Of a DNA stretch of 64,000 nucleotides, positions 45,219 to 53,821 are shown piece by piece. The notes beneath the pieces are model-generated. The model had not been told where the DNA came from and made no database searches. It saw only the letters and a program-made list of their open reading frames with translations. The stretch lies in NCBI GenBank assembly GCA_947501005.1, contig CANMTU010000001.1, positions 62,001 through 126,000 of the forward strand, written 5' to 3'. Each line of letters opens with the position of its first letter. Position 1 is the stretch's first letter. Source of the DNA: an uncultured Erythrobacter sp. Its GTDB lineage: Bacteria; Pseudomonadota; Alphaproteobacteria; Sphingomonadales; Sphingomonadaceae. A program made the position numbers and the translations under genes.

Positions 45219-45896
45219 ATGCCGCGACCGCCCTCGCCCGACCACCGCGACCCCGCCAAGATCGATGAGGTGTTCCGCCGCCTGTGCGAGGCGATGCCCG
45301 GCCGCACGCCGACCGCGAAGGGGCCGAAGGGCCAGCCCGATGCCTTTCGCTCGTGCATATCCTGCATGCTCTCGGCCCAGTCGCTCGACCGCAACACCGC
45401 GCTAGCCGCCGACCGCCTGTTCGCGCTGGCGACGACACCGCGCGGCATGCTCGCGCTGCAGGACGAGGCCATTGCTGCGGCGATCAAGCCGTGCGGCCTC
45501 TACAACATGAAGACGCGCAACATCCGGGCCTTCTGTGCCGCCCTGCTCGAACGGCATGGCGGGACTGTGCCGGATACGCGCGAGGGGCTGTTGAACCTGC
45601 CGGGCATCGGCCGCAAATGCGCCGACATCGTGCTGAGCTTCACGTTCGGCCAGAGCGTCATCGCGGTCGACACGCATGTTCACCGGGTGTGCAACCGGAT
45701 CGGGCTGACCCATGCGAAGACGGCCGACCGCACCGCGCAGCAGCTCGAGACCGCCGCACCGCGATGGGCGCTGCATGACGGGCATTTCTGGCTGATCCAG
45801 TTCGGCAAGCGCATCTGCACGGCGCGCGCACCGAAATGCGGCACCTGCCCGGTCAACGACCTGTGCGCGTATTACGCGGCGCAGCTCACCAGCTGA
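45219..45896 (+). CDS. nth: Endonuclease III
   Basis: Base-excision repair DNA glycosylase/AP lyase for oxidised pyrimidines, 225 residues. The helix-hairpin-helix LLNLPGIGRKCADIVLSFTF includes the catalytic Lys, VIAVDTHVHRVCNR the catalytic Asp, and C-X6-C-X2-C-X5-C at the C-terminus (CTARAPKCGTCPVNDLC) ligates the 4Fe-4S cluster. The ATG at 45219 avoids including the flagellin relic in frame. The 3' end overlaps the convergent DUF924 gene by 11 bases. Confidence 0.95.
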   Translation: MPRPPSPDHRDPAKIDEVFRRLCEAMPGRTPTAKGPKGQPDAFRSCISCMLSAQSLDRNTALAADRLFALATTPRGMLALQDEAIAAAIKPCGLYNMKTRNIRAFCAALLERHGGTVPDTREGLLNLPGIGRKCADIVLSFTFGQSVIAVDTHVHRVCNRIGLTHAKTADRTAQQLETAAPRWALHDGHFWLIQFGKRICTARAPKCGTCPVNDLCAYYAAQLTS

Positions 45897-46437
45897 ACCC
45901 GGCGGCAATCGCCGCCTGCTCGGCCTTGCTTGAGGTTCGAGCCAGAACGGCGTTGCGATGCGGAAAGTGGCCGAACCGGGCAATCATCCGATGATGCGCG
46001 CGGGCGAAACCGGCGGCGGCGGGCGCATGGCGCAGGAACAGGCGGACCGAGGCGCGCTGATCGGCGATGTCCTCGCTATGCATCAGCGGCATTAAGGCGA
46101 ACTGCCGCTCGGACCGGTCCATGCGCGTCAGCCAGTCTTTGGCGACGACGCCATGCGAAATGGCGAGGGCAAGCGGGTCGCTGGCATAGGCCCGCGCATC
46201 GTCCCGGAACAGGTTGCGCGGAATCTGGTCGAACAGCAGGATCGCGGCGAGGGCAATGCGCGGATCGCTCAGGAATTCATGCGCCGGCCGGCCGCCCAGC
46301 ATGGCAAGGTTTCGGGCGAAGCGGCGGCGAAGCAGGGCATCAACCCGCGCTCCGCCGCCGAACCAGTCGTCGCTATCGAGGTCGTGGAACCAGACCCGCA
46401 GGATCTCCCGCGCCCAGCGCCGCGATGCCGCCGTCAT
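45886..46437 (-). CDS. DUF924 family protein
   Basis: 183 residues with the family hallmarks EILRVWFHDLDSDDWFGGGA, ALAAILLFDQIPRNLFRDDA and MPLMHSEDIADQ. Members are all-helical, widespread in proteobacteria and of unknown function. Its ATG overlaps the stop of the upstream secreted-protein gene (ATGA), suggesting cotranscription. Confidence 0.9.
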   Translation of the reverse strand: MTAASRRWAREILRVWFHDLDSDDWFGGGARVDALLRRRFARNLAMLGGRPAHEFLSDPRIALAAILLFDQIPRNLFRDDARAYASDPLALAISHGVVAKDWLTRMDRSERQFALMPLMHSEDIADQRASVRLFLRHAPAAAGFARAHHRMIARFGHFPHRNAVLARTSSKAEQAAIAAGFSW

Positions 46438-46859
46438 CCGCCGTTTTCGGCGTCCGCGCCGGGCAGGCGATAGGGGATGAAATCATCGAGGAAGATCACG
46501 CCACTGAAGAAATTGGCGAAGCGGTCGTAAGTCGTGACCTGATCGGTCCGGCACAGCTGCGTCGCATTGAACTTGCGGATCACGAGATAGTCGTCGTCGT
46601 CGATGGAGCCAGGGCTTCGGGTGTAATTCACCCAGACCGTATCGCCATCGCGATAGACGATCGCGGTATCGTCGATCTGCTGCAGATTGCGCGACCCGAA
46701 GGTGCGGATGCAATTGACCGGTTCGCCGGCAACCCGCCCTTCGAGCATTTCCGCCAGCTTGGCCTCGCCCTTGGTCAGGGGTTCCGCGGTTTGCGCGGCG
46801 AGCGGGTTGGCGGCGGCGAATGCAAGGGTGGCGGCAGCGGCGGCGAGGGTCTTGAACAT
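46434..46859 (-). CDS. Secreted protein of unknown function
   Basis: 141 residues with a Sec signal peptide (LAAAAATLAFAAANPLAAQ), so probably periplasmic. Two cysteines (VNCIRTFGSRN and TQLCRTDQVTTYD) could form a disulfide. I recognise no characterised family, though the pattern of C-I-x-x-F and L-C-R-x-D recurs in hypothetical sphingomonad secreted proteins. It forms a pair with the DUF924 gene. Confidence 0.75.
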   Translation of the reverse strand: MFKTLAAAAATLAFAAANPLAAQTAEPLTKGEAKLAEMLEGRVAGEPVNCIRTFGSRNLQQIDDTAIVYRDGDTVWVNYTRSPGSIDDDDYLVIRKFNATQLCRTDQVTTYDRFANFFSGVIFLDDFIPYRLPGADAENGG

Positions 46860-46914
46860 GGCTATTCTCCTGCCTTTCTTCTACGCGCGATCGGCTGAAT
46901 GGTTGCTGAGAACC

Positions 46915-48342
46915 CTAGCCCGTGCCCCCCACGGTGATGCCGTCGATCAGCAGGGTCGGCTGGCCGACGCCCGCCGGCACGCCCTGCCCGGCCTTGCCGC
47001 ACACGCCGATCCCTTCGTCGAGCGCCATGTCGTTGCCGATCCCGGTCACGCGGGTCAGCACGCTCGGCCCGTCGCCGATCAGGGTCGCGCCCTTGATCGG
47101 GGCGACGATCCGGCCCTTTTCGACCTTGTAGGCCTCGGTACAGGCGAACACGAACTTGCCGCTGACGATATCGACCTGCCCGCCACCGAAGCTGGTGGCG
47201 TAGATCCCGTCATCCACCCGGGCGAGCAATTCGGCCGGATCGTCCGCCCCGCCTTCCATGAAGGTGTTGGTCATGCGTGGCATGGGAGCGTGCTGATAGT
47301 TCTGACGGCGGCCATTGCCCGTCGCCTCCACGCCCATCAGCCGCGCGTTGAGGCGATCCTGCATATAGCCCTTGAGGATGCCGTCCTCGATCAGGACGGT
47401 GCGCCCCGTCGGCGTGCCTTCATCGTCGATCGAGAGCGAGCCGCGCCGTTCCGCGATGCTGCCGTCGTCGATCACGGTGACACCGGGGGCGGCGACCCGC
47501 TCACCGATGCGGCCGGAAAAGGCGCTGGTGCCCTTGCGGTTGAAGTCTCCTTCCAGACCGTGGCCGACCGCCTCGTGCAGCAGCACGCCGGGCCAGCCGG
47601 GGCCGAGCAGCACGGTCTGTTCGCCCGCCGGCGCGGCCACGCTGTCGAGGTTGACGAGCGCCTGGCGCACCGCCTCGTCGACCGCGCGCAGCCAGGCGCC
47701 TTCGTCGAACAGCCGGTCGTAGAGATAGCGTCCGCCGAAGCCGAACGAGCCGGTCTCGCGCCGCCCGTTCTGTTCAGCGACGATGCTGACGTTGAGGCGG
47801 ACCAGCGGGCGGATGTCGCGCGCCACGTGGCCATCGGGCCGGACGATCTCGATCACGCTCCAGTTCGCGAGCAGGCTGGCGGACACCTGTGCCACGCGCG
47901 GGTCCTTCGCCCGCGCGACCGCGTCGATCTTTTCGAGCAGCGCGACCTTCTCGGCGAACGGCACGAGGTCGAGCGGCGAGGCATCGGTGTAGAGGTGGCG
48001 ATTGGTTCGCGCAGGCGGGGCGGCCATCGTGTCCTTCGCGGGATCGAGCAGCTGCAGCGTCTCGCCCGCGCGCATGATGGCGGCGGCGCTGATCTCGTTG
48101 GCATGAGCGAAACCGGTCGTCTCGCCCGATACGCCGCGCAGGCCGAAGCCCGAATCGCGGCTGTAATCGGCAGTCTTCAGCCGCCCGTCATCGAACACGA
48201 AGGCTTCGTTGGCGGTGAATTGCAGGTAAAGCTCGCCATCGTCGCAGGACGACAGCAGACGCCGGGTCAGGGCCTGCGCCCGATCCGGATCGAGCGAATG
48301 GCCGTAGAGAAGCGCGTGCGGATCCTGAAGTTGGTCGGTCAT
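46915..48342 (-). CDS. tldD: Metalloprotease TldD
   Basis: 475 residues. The zinc motif HEAVGHGLEGD (about residue 253) provides His-Glu-x-x-x-His, and the C-terminal region (GKFVFACTEAYKVEKGRIVA) is canonical. With TldE/PmbA it degrades peptides and matures some modified peptides; no tldE is nearby in the window. It stands as a single gene between two small genes. Confidence 0.95.
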   Translation of the reverse strand: MTDQLQDPHALLYGHSLDPDRAQALTRRLLSSCDDGELYLQFTANEAFVFDDGRLKTADYSRDSGFGLRGVSGETTGFAHANEISAAAIMRAGETLQLLDPAKDTMAAPPARTNRHLYTDASPLDLVPFAEKVALLEKIDAVARAKDPRVAQVSASLLANWSVIEIVRPDGHVARDIRPLVRLNVSIVAEQNGRRETGSFGFGGRYLYDRLFDEGAWLRAVDEAVRQALVNLDSVAAPAGEQTVLLGPGWPGVLLHEAVGHGLEGDFNRKGTSAFSGRIGERVAAPGVTVIDDGSIAERRGSLSIDDEGTPTGRTVLIEDGILKGYMQDRLNARLMGVEATGNGRRQNYQHAPMPRMTNTFMEGGADDPAELLARVDDGIYATSFGGGQVDIVSGKFVFACTEAYKVEKGRIVAPIKGATLIGDGPSVLTRVTGIGNDMALDEGIGVCGKAGQGVPAGVGQPTLLIDGITVGGTG

Positions 48343-48381
48343 GCCCCCAATGTAGGGAGCGCGGTCGCAATTGGCGAGGGC

Positions 48382-48642
48382 TCAGGGATGGCCCGGATCG
48401 GCGCCTTCGCTGATGTCGCGCAATTGCCCCTGATCGGCCCCGTCCGCCGGGCCGCCTTCCAGCACGAAGCGCCGGTCGCAATAGCCGCAATCGACATAGC
48501 CGTGCCCGTCCATCTCCAGATAGACCTTCGGGTGGCCAAGCGCGGCGGCGCGGTATTGCTTGCCGCTGCGGATATCGGTCGCCCCGTCGCACCAGACGCG
48601 GCGGGTGGTCACGGTCACGACTTCGGGAGGAGGCAGGTTCAT
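48382..48642 (-). CDS. zf-CHCC zinc-finger protein
   Basis: 86 residues. A Cys in RRVWCDG and the group GHGYVDCGYCDRRFVLEGG match the C-x-H-x-C-x-x-C pattern of the small zinc-finger family related to mitochondrial NDUFS6. It is common in alphaproteobacteria, with an unknown function in bacteria. It is divergent from the ABC ATPase gene. Confidence 0.88.
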   Translation of the reverse strand: MNLPPPEVVTVTTRRVWCDGATDIRSGKQYRAAALGHPKVYLEMDGHGYVDCGYCDRRFVLEGGPADGADQGQLRDISEGADPGHP

Positions 48643-48698
48643 AGGCTTGTGCCGATAATGGGTTTGAACCTGCCGCTCAAGAGCCTAGGTCGTGCGGC

Positions 48699-49637
48699 AT
48701 GACAACACCCCCCGCCATCCGCATCACCGACCTCGTCAAGGAATACGCGCCGCCGGGACCGGGCGAGGCGCCCAAGCTGGCCCTGAAGGGGGTGAGCTTC
48801 GACGTGCCGCAGGGCGGGGTGTTCGGACTGCTGGGGCCGAACGGGGCGGGCAAGTCGACGCTGATCAACATTCTCGCCGGGCTGGTCCGCAAGACCTCGG
48901 GCAGCGCGGAGATATGGGGGTTCGACATCGACCGCCATCCCCGCAACGCCAAGCGTTCGATCGGCATCGTGCCGCAGGAAATCGTCTTCGACCCGTTCTT
49001 CACCCCCTACGAGGTGCTGGAGAACCAGGGCGGGTTCTACGGCATTGCATCGAAGGACCGCCGCAGTGAGGACCTGCTCGCCGCGGTCCATCTGGCGGAC
49101 AAGCGCGATGCCTATGCCCGCACCCTGTCGGGCGGGATGAAGCGGCGGCTGCTGATCGCGAAGGCCATGGTGCATTCGCCGCCGATCCTCGTCCTCGACG
49201 AGCCGACTGCCGGGGTCGATGTGGAACTGCGCCGGCAATTGTGGGAGCTGGTGAACGAACTCAATGCGGAGGGCGTGACGGTGGTGCTGACCACCCACTA
49301 CCTCGAGGAAGCCGAGCAATTGTGCGACCGCATCGCCATCATCAATCACGGCGAATTGATCGCCAACAAGCCGACCCGCGAACTGATCGGCATGGCGCGC
49401 GAGAAGATCGTCTCGGTCACGGTGGACAAGGACCTCGCCGGCCCGATCATGGAGCAGGCGTTCCTCAAGGCGGAGGTGATCGAACCCCGCCGGCTCGACA
49501 TCACCTACGACCGCGATGCCGCCAGCGCGGGGCAGGTCCTCTCGCTGGTCCAGAGCCACGGCTACACGATCGAGGACGTGACCACGCGCGAAGCCGATCT
49601 GGAAGATGTGTTCGTGCAGTTGACCGGCGCGGGCTGA
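48699..49637 (+). CDS. ABC transporter ATP-binding protein
   Basis: 312 residues with Walker A GPNGAGKSTL (about residue 46), signature LSGGMKRRLL, Walker B ILVLDEPTAGVD and the H-loop TTHY. It belongs to the multidrug/export (CcmA/NodI-like) class. No membrane permease gene lies on either side; the partner must be encoded elsewhere. The substrate is unknown. Confidence 0.92.
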   Translation: MTTPPAIRITDLVKEYAPPGPGEAPKLALKGVSFDVPQGGVFGLLGPNGAGKSTLINILAGLVRKTSGSAEIWGFDIDRHPRNAKRSIGIVPQEIVFDPFFTPYEVLENQGGFYGIASKDRRSEDLLAAVHLADKRDAYARTLSGGMKRRLLIAKAMVHSPPILVLDEPTAGVDVELRRQLWELVNELNAEGVTVVLTTHYLEEAEQLCDRIAIINHGELIANKPTRELIGMAREKIVSVTVDKDLAGPIMEQAFLKAEVIEPRRLDITYDRDAASAGQVLSLVQSHGYTIEDVTTREADLEDVFVQLTGAG

Positions 49638-49667
49638 GCCGCCGCAGTCCAACCCGCCGCCGCGTCG

Positions 49668-49856
49668 TCAGCCGAAGCTGCGCGGCCCCAGACCCGCATC
49701 GCGGACCTGCAGTTTCTGCCACACGTCGGGCGTCACTTCCTCGAGCGGCGCGGAACAGCAGCGGCAGCGGCCGGCATGCACGCCATGCGCGTGCCTCACC
49801 TTGGCCGGATCCACCCGGTGGCGGCCGATGGCGCACCCTATCAGACCCAGTTTCAT
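49668..49856 (-). CDS. Small CxxC zinc-ribbon-like protein
   Basis: 62 residues: KLGLIGCAIGRHRVDPAKVR, then GRCRCCSAPLEEV with a CxCC cluster, so possibly a metal-binding mini-protein similar in layout to short Cys/His proteins of the DUF1660 type. The ATG at 49856 is preferred over an upstream in-frame start at 49901. Evidence is limited to the open frame, start and Cys pattern. Confidence 0.6.
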   Translation of the reverse strand: MKLGLIGCAIGRHRVDPAKVRHAHGVHAGRCRCCSAPLEEVTPDVWQKLQVRDAGLGPRSFG

Positions 49857-49982
49857 CGTATGTGACTCCCGTCGTCCATAATCCCTGGGTCTACCTAGCA
49901 AAAGCTAACCATTCGTTAAGCATGATTTCGGCGAACCGTTGGATACTTGCCGCTTCTCGAATGGGGCGGCATGAGGGCGGGA

Positions 49983-51578
49983 ATGACCGATACCCACCAT
50001 GACGTGCTCATCATCGGATCCGGCGCCGCCGGCCTTACCGCCGCCCTCGCGCTGGCGCAGACCCGGCGAGTGCTGGTGCTGGCCAAGGGTTCGCTCGACA
50101 GCGGGTCGACCGCCTGGGCGCAGGGCGGGATCGCCGCCGTGCTGGATCAAGGTGATACGTTCGAGAACCATGTCCGCGACACGATGATCGCCGGCGCGGG
50201 ACTGAACGATCGCGAGACGGTGGAATTCGTGATCGAACGCGCGCCCGCCGCGATCGAGCGGCTGCGGGAACTTGGCGTGCCCTTCAACCGCGAGAAGATG
50301 GAGGACGGCGAACTCCACCTGACCCGCGAGGGCGGACATTCGCACCGGCGGATCGTGCATGTGAACGATGCGACCGGCTGGGCGGTGCAGGCGGCCCTGC
50401 TCAAGGCGGCGGAGGACAATCCGAACATCACCCTGCTGCCGGGGCAAAGCTGCGTCGATCTGATCACCGCGCGCAACCAGCGCGACTATTCCGGCTCAGG
50501 CCGCATCTGGGGCGCCTATGCGCTGGACGAGGAGAGCGGCAAGGTCGTCGCCCATGTGGCGCGGGCCACGGTGCTGGCGGCGGGCGGGGCGGGGCGCGTC
50601 TACCTGTTCAGCACCGCTCCGCGCGGCGCGACGGGCGACGGGATCGCGATGGCGTGGCGGGCGGGCGCGCGGGTTTCCAACATGGAGATGACGCAGTTCC
50701 ACCCCACCTGCCTCTACCATCTCGACGTCAAGAATTTCCTCATCACCGAGGCGGTGCGGGGCGAGGGCGGGCGGCTCCGCAATCCTGCCACGGGCGAGCG
50801 GTACATGGCGCGCTACGATGCGGAGCGGATGGAGCTCGCCCCGCGCGACATCGTGGCGCGGGCGAACGACGACCAGATCAAGCGCTACGGCCTCGATTAT
50901 GTCCATCTCGATATCAGCCATCAGCCGCCCGAATTCGTGAAAGAGCACTTCCCGACCATTCACGAAAAGCTGCTCGGCTTGGGCATCGACATGACGAAAG
51001 AACCGATCCCGGTCGTGCCGGCGCAGCATTATACCTGCGGCGGGATCAAGATCGGGCTCGACGCGCGAACCGACCTGCCCGGCCTGTGGGCGGCGGGCGA
51101 ATGCACCGAAAGCGGGCTGCACGGCGCCAATCGCCTAGCATCGAACAGCCTGCTCGAATGCTTCGTGTTCGGCGAGGCGGCGGCGAAGGACATTCTTTCG
51201 TGCTGGGACACGCTCGACGATCCGCCCGAGATCCGCGCGTGGGACGAAAGCCGGGTGACGGATTCGGACGAGGAGGTCGTCATCAAGCAGAACTGGACCG
51301 AGATTCGCCGGTTCATGTGGAACTATGTCGGCATCGTGCGCACGACCAAGCGGCTGGAGCGTGCCGCCCACCGCATCCGCCTGCTGCGCGAGGAGGTGGG
51401 CGATTATTACGGCCATTTCCGCGTGACGACCGACCTCATCGAACTGCGCAACCTGCTCGACTGCGCCGACCTGATCGTGAAAAGCGCACTGAAACGCGAG
51501 GAGAGCCGGGGGCTGCACTTCACGCTCGATTATCCGGAGACGACCCCGGTGGCGCACGATACGGTGCTGGTGCCCTAG
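49983..51578 (+). CDS. nadB: L-aspartate oxidase
   Basis: First enzyme of de novo NAD synthesis: aspartate to iminoaspartate with FAD. The 531 residues start with the dinucleotide-binding motif VLIIGSGAAGLTAALALA and contain GSTAWAQGGIAAVL, HFPTIHEKLLGLGID and GLHGANRLASNSLLECFVFG. The ATG at 49983 is chosen; earlier ATGs would add a leader of up to 12 residues. The stop shares CTAG with the convergent pyk stop. Confidence 0.95.
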   Translation: MTDTHHDVLIIGSGAAGLTAALALAQTRRVLVLAKGSLDSGSTAWAQGGIAAVLDQGDTFENHVRDTMIAGAGLNDRETVEFVIERAPAAIERLRELGVPFNREKMEDGELHLTREGGHSHRRIVHVNDATGWAVQAALLKAAEDNPNITLLPGQSCVDLITARNQRDYSGSGRIWGAYALDEESGKVVAHVARATVLAAGGAGRVYLFSTAPRGATGDGIAMAWRAGARVSNMEMTQFHPTCLYHLDVKNFLITEAVRGEGGRLRNPATGERYMARYDAERMELAPRDIVARANDDQIKRYGLDYVHLDISHQPPEFVKEHFPTIHEKLLGLGIDMTKEPIPVVPAQHYTCGGIKIGLDARTDLPGLWAAGECTESGLHGANRLASNSLLECFVFGEAAAKDILSCWDTLDDPPEIRAWDESRVTDSDEEVVIKQNWTEIRRFMWNYVGIVRTTKRLERAAHRIRLLREEVGDYYGHFRVTTDLIELRNLLDCADLIVKSALKREESRGLHFTLDYPETTPVAHDTVLVP

Positions 51579-53044
51579 CCTTTATGGGTGTTGAGCTCGT
51601 CGCCGGTGACGGTGACGACGTGCAGCAGATTGGTCGCGCCCGGCGTGCCGAACGGCACCCCGGCCAGCGCGATCAGCTTGCTCCCCGCTTCGCCGAATCC
51701 GTGGCGCAGCGCCATGCGCTTGCCCTTGGCGATCATTTCCTCGAAGCTGCCGATATCCTTGGTGGCGACGGCGTGCGCGCCCCATAGCAGGGCCAGGCGG
51801 CGGGCCGTCTTGACCGAGGGGGTCAGCACCAGCATCGGCACGCTCGGGCGCTCGCGGGCCACGCGCCGCGCGGTCGATCCGCTGCCGGTGAAGACCGTGA
51901 TGGCGGAAATGCGCACCGTGTCGGCAATGGTCATGCAGGCATGGCTCAACGCATCGGCGGTGGTGTGTTCGGGCGGCGTGTCGAGAAAACGGACACGCGC
52001 CAGATAGGCCTCGTCGCCCTCCACCTGCTGCGCGATCCGGTGCATGATCGTCACCGCCTCTTCCGGCCAGTCGCCCGCCGCCGTTTCGGCCGAGAGCATG
52101 ACCGCGTCCGCCCCGTCATACACCGCATTGGCGACGTCGGAGACTTCGGCGCGGGTCGGGGCAGGGCTTTCGATCATCGATTCGAGCATCTGCGTCGCCA
52201 CGATCACCGGCTTGCCGGCGGTGCGCGCCTTGTTGACGATCTGCTTCTGCAGCGGCGGCACTTCCTGCGGTTCGAGTTCGACGCCGAGATCACCGCGCGC
52301 GACCATGATGCCGTCGGCCAGTTCGATGATCCCGTCCAATCGGCGCACCGCCATCGGTTTCTCGATCTTGGCGCAGAGCGAGCCGTGGCCCCCCATCAGC
52401 TTGCGCGCCTCGGCGATGTCTTCGGGCCGCTGGACGAAGGACAGGGCGATCCAGTCCGCCCCTTGCGCGACGGCGAAGGCGAGGTCGCGTCGGTCCTTGT
52501 CGGTCAGGGCGGGGATCGGCACTTCGGCGTCTGGCACGTTCACGCCCTTGCGATCGGAAATCACCCCGCCGACTTCGGCCGAACAGAGGATCTCCTGATC
52601 GTTCGCCCGCAGCACGCGCAGGCGGATCTTGCCGTCGTTGATCAGCAGGCGCTGGCCTTTTTCGAGCAGGCCGAACAATTCGGGATGCGGCAGTTCGACG
52701 CGGGTCTCGTCGCCCGGTTCGGGATTGCGGTCGAGCGTGAAGTGCCCCGAATGGCGGATCGTCGCCTTGCCGCCCTTGAAGGTGCCGACCCTGAGTTTCG
52801 GCCCCTGCAGATCGGCGAGGATGGCGATCGGCCGGCCGTAACGCTTTTCCATCTCGCGGATGGCGCGGATGGTCTCGGCATGGGTCGCATGCTCGCCATG
52901 GCTCATATTGACGCGGAACGCATCGACCCCGGCGCGGAACAGGCGTTCGAGCATTTCGGGCGAACTGCTGGCCGGGCCGACGGTGGCGAGGATCTTGACC
53001 TTGCGACCGCGCAGGCCGAGCTTTTTGGAAGACGGTTGAGCCAT
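51575..53044 (-). CDS. pyk: Pyruvate kinase
   Basis: Last glycolytic step: PEP + ADP to pyruvate + ATP. The 489 residues contain KILATVGPASSSPEMLERLF, RVNMSHG, the active-site CAKIEKPMAVRRLDGI, MVARGDLGVELE and VIVATQMLESMI. The start is the ATG at 53044 (MAQPSSKK). The DUF1244 and DUF2312 genes diverge from it, a neighbourhood conserved in alphaproteobacteria. Confidence 0.97.
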   Translation of the reverse strand: MAQPSSKKLGLRGRKVKILATVGPASSSPEMLERLFRAGVDAFRVNMSHGEHATHAETIRAIREMEKRYGRPIAILADLQGPKLRVGTFKGGKATIRHSGHFTLDRNPEPGDETRVELPHPELFGLLEKGQRLLINDGKIRLRVLRANDQEILCSAEVGGVISDRKGVNVPDAEVPIPALTDKDRRDLAFAVAQGADWIALSFVQRPEDIAEARKLMGGHGSLCAKIEKPMAVRRLDGIIELADGIMVARGDLGVELEPQEVPPLQKQIVNKARTAGKPVIVATQMLESMIESPAPTRAEVSDVANAVYDGADAVMLSAETAAGDWPEEAVTIMHRIAQQVEGDEAYLARVRFLDTPPEHTTADALSHACMTIADTVRISAITVFTGSGSTARRVARERPSVPMLVLTPSVKTARRLALLWGAHAVATKDIGSFEEMIAKGKRMALRHGFGEAGSKLIALAGVPFGTPGATNLLHVVTVTGDELNTHKG

Positions 53045-53094
53045 GGGGCGCGCTATGGCACCGAAACACGACATTTCAAATGCGAAGGACGAGG

Positions 53095-53409
53095 ATGACC
53101 CCGAATAGCAGCGATCCGCTCGACCAGTTGGACGACAAGGTGGCGGCCGCGGCGTTCCGCCGCCTGGTGCGCCATCTGCGCCACCGCCACGATGCACAGA
53201 ACATCGACCTGATGGGCCTGTCGGGCTTCTGCCGCAATTGCCTCGCCGACTGGATCCGCGATGCGGGCTACGACGGCGACAAGGCGCAGGCGCGCGAACT
53301 CATCCACGGCATGCCGCAGGAGGAATGGAAGGCCACGCGCCAGACCGAGGCGAGCGCGGAACAGCTCGAACGCATGAAGGCGAGTGTGGCGAAAAACGCA
53401 CAGGATTGA
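53095..53409 (+). CDS. DUF1244 family protein
   Basis: 104 residues with AAFRRLVRHLRHRHDAQNID and GLSGFCRNCLADWIRDAGYD, the core of the DUF1244 family of small helical proteins of unknown role. The two Cys are strictly placed. ATG at 53095 follows AAGGACGAGG; an ATG at 53080 is possible. It lies next to pyk and gapR as in related bacteria. Confidence 0.9.
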   Translation: MTPNSSDPLDQLDDKVAAAAFRRLVRHLRHRHDAQNIDLMGLSGFCRNCLADWIRDAGYDGDKAQARELIHGMPQEEWKATRQTEASAEQLERMKASVAKNAQD

Positions 53410-53495
53410 TCGGCGCGCCGGTTCACGTGCGCGCCATGCGCCGCTATCGGACCGCGCGAACCGATTCTCGAACATAGACGAAAGAGACCTGTACG

Positions 53496-53732
53496 ATGGC
53501 CGAAGCCTCTGACGACCGCCTGCGCCTGCTGATCGAGCGTATCGAACGCCTCGAGGAGGAGAAGAAGGGCATCGCCGACGATATTCGCGACGTGTACGCG
53601 GAATCCAAGGCGACCGGCTACGACGTCAAGATCATGCGCCAGATCGTGCGGCTGCGGAAGATGAAGCCCGACGACCGGCGCGAAATGGAAACGATTCTCG
53701 AAACCTACAAGGCCGCACTCGGGATCGGTTGA
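53496..53732 (+). CDS. gapR: GapR-family chromosome-structuring protein (DUF2312)
   Basis: 78 residues, almost entirely helical: [20 protein letters not shown] and [20 protein letters not shown] match Caulobacter GapR, which clamps overtwisted DNA ahead of polymerases and supports replication. Size and sequence are typical. It is a single gene after DUF1244. Confidence 0.92.
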   Translation: MAEASDDRLRLLIERIERLEEEKKGIADDIRDVYAESKATGYDVKIMRQIVRLRKMKPDDRREMETILETYKAALGIG

Positions 53733-53764
53733 TCTCCCGATATCTGCGGCTCGTCGGGCGCGGC

Positions 53765-53789
53765 GGAACGGGCGGTGCCGCAAACCCTT
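53765..53789 (+). promoter_or_regulatory. Weak EcfG-like element before the SDR gene
   Basis: GGAAC (53765-53769), 16 bases, CCTT (53786-53789) against GGAAC-N16/17-CGTT. It is correctly oriented, 32 bases before the SDR start. One mismatch in four at -10. Confidence 0.3.
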
Positions 53790-53821
53790 GATCGGGCAAA
53801 CCCTTTTCGTGGAGCCCGATC

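Noticed and set aside
44898..45896. A longer nth protein extending back through the flagellin relic
   Set aside because: The extra about 107 residues are a frame-shifted read of the relic and its terminator; endonuclease III normally starts as at 45219.
46687..48702. 671-codon open frame antisense to tldD
   Set aside because: It spans several unrelated genes on the other strand and contains no domain; tldD has the zinc motif.
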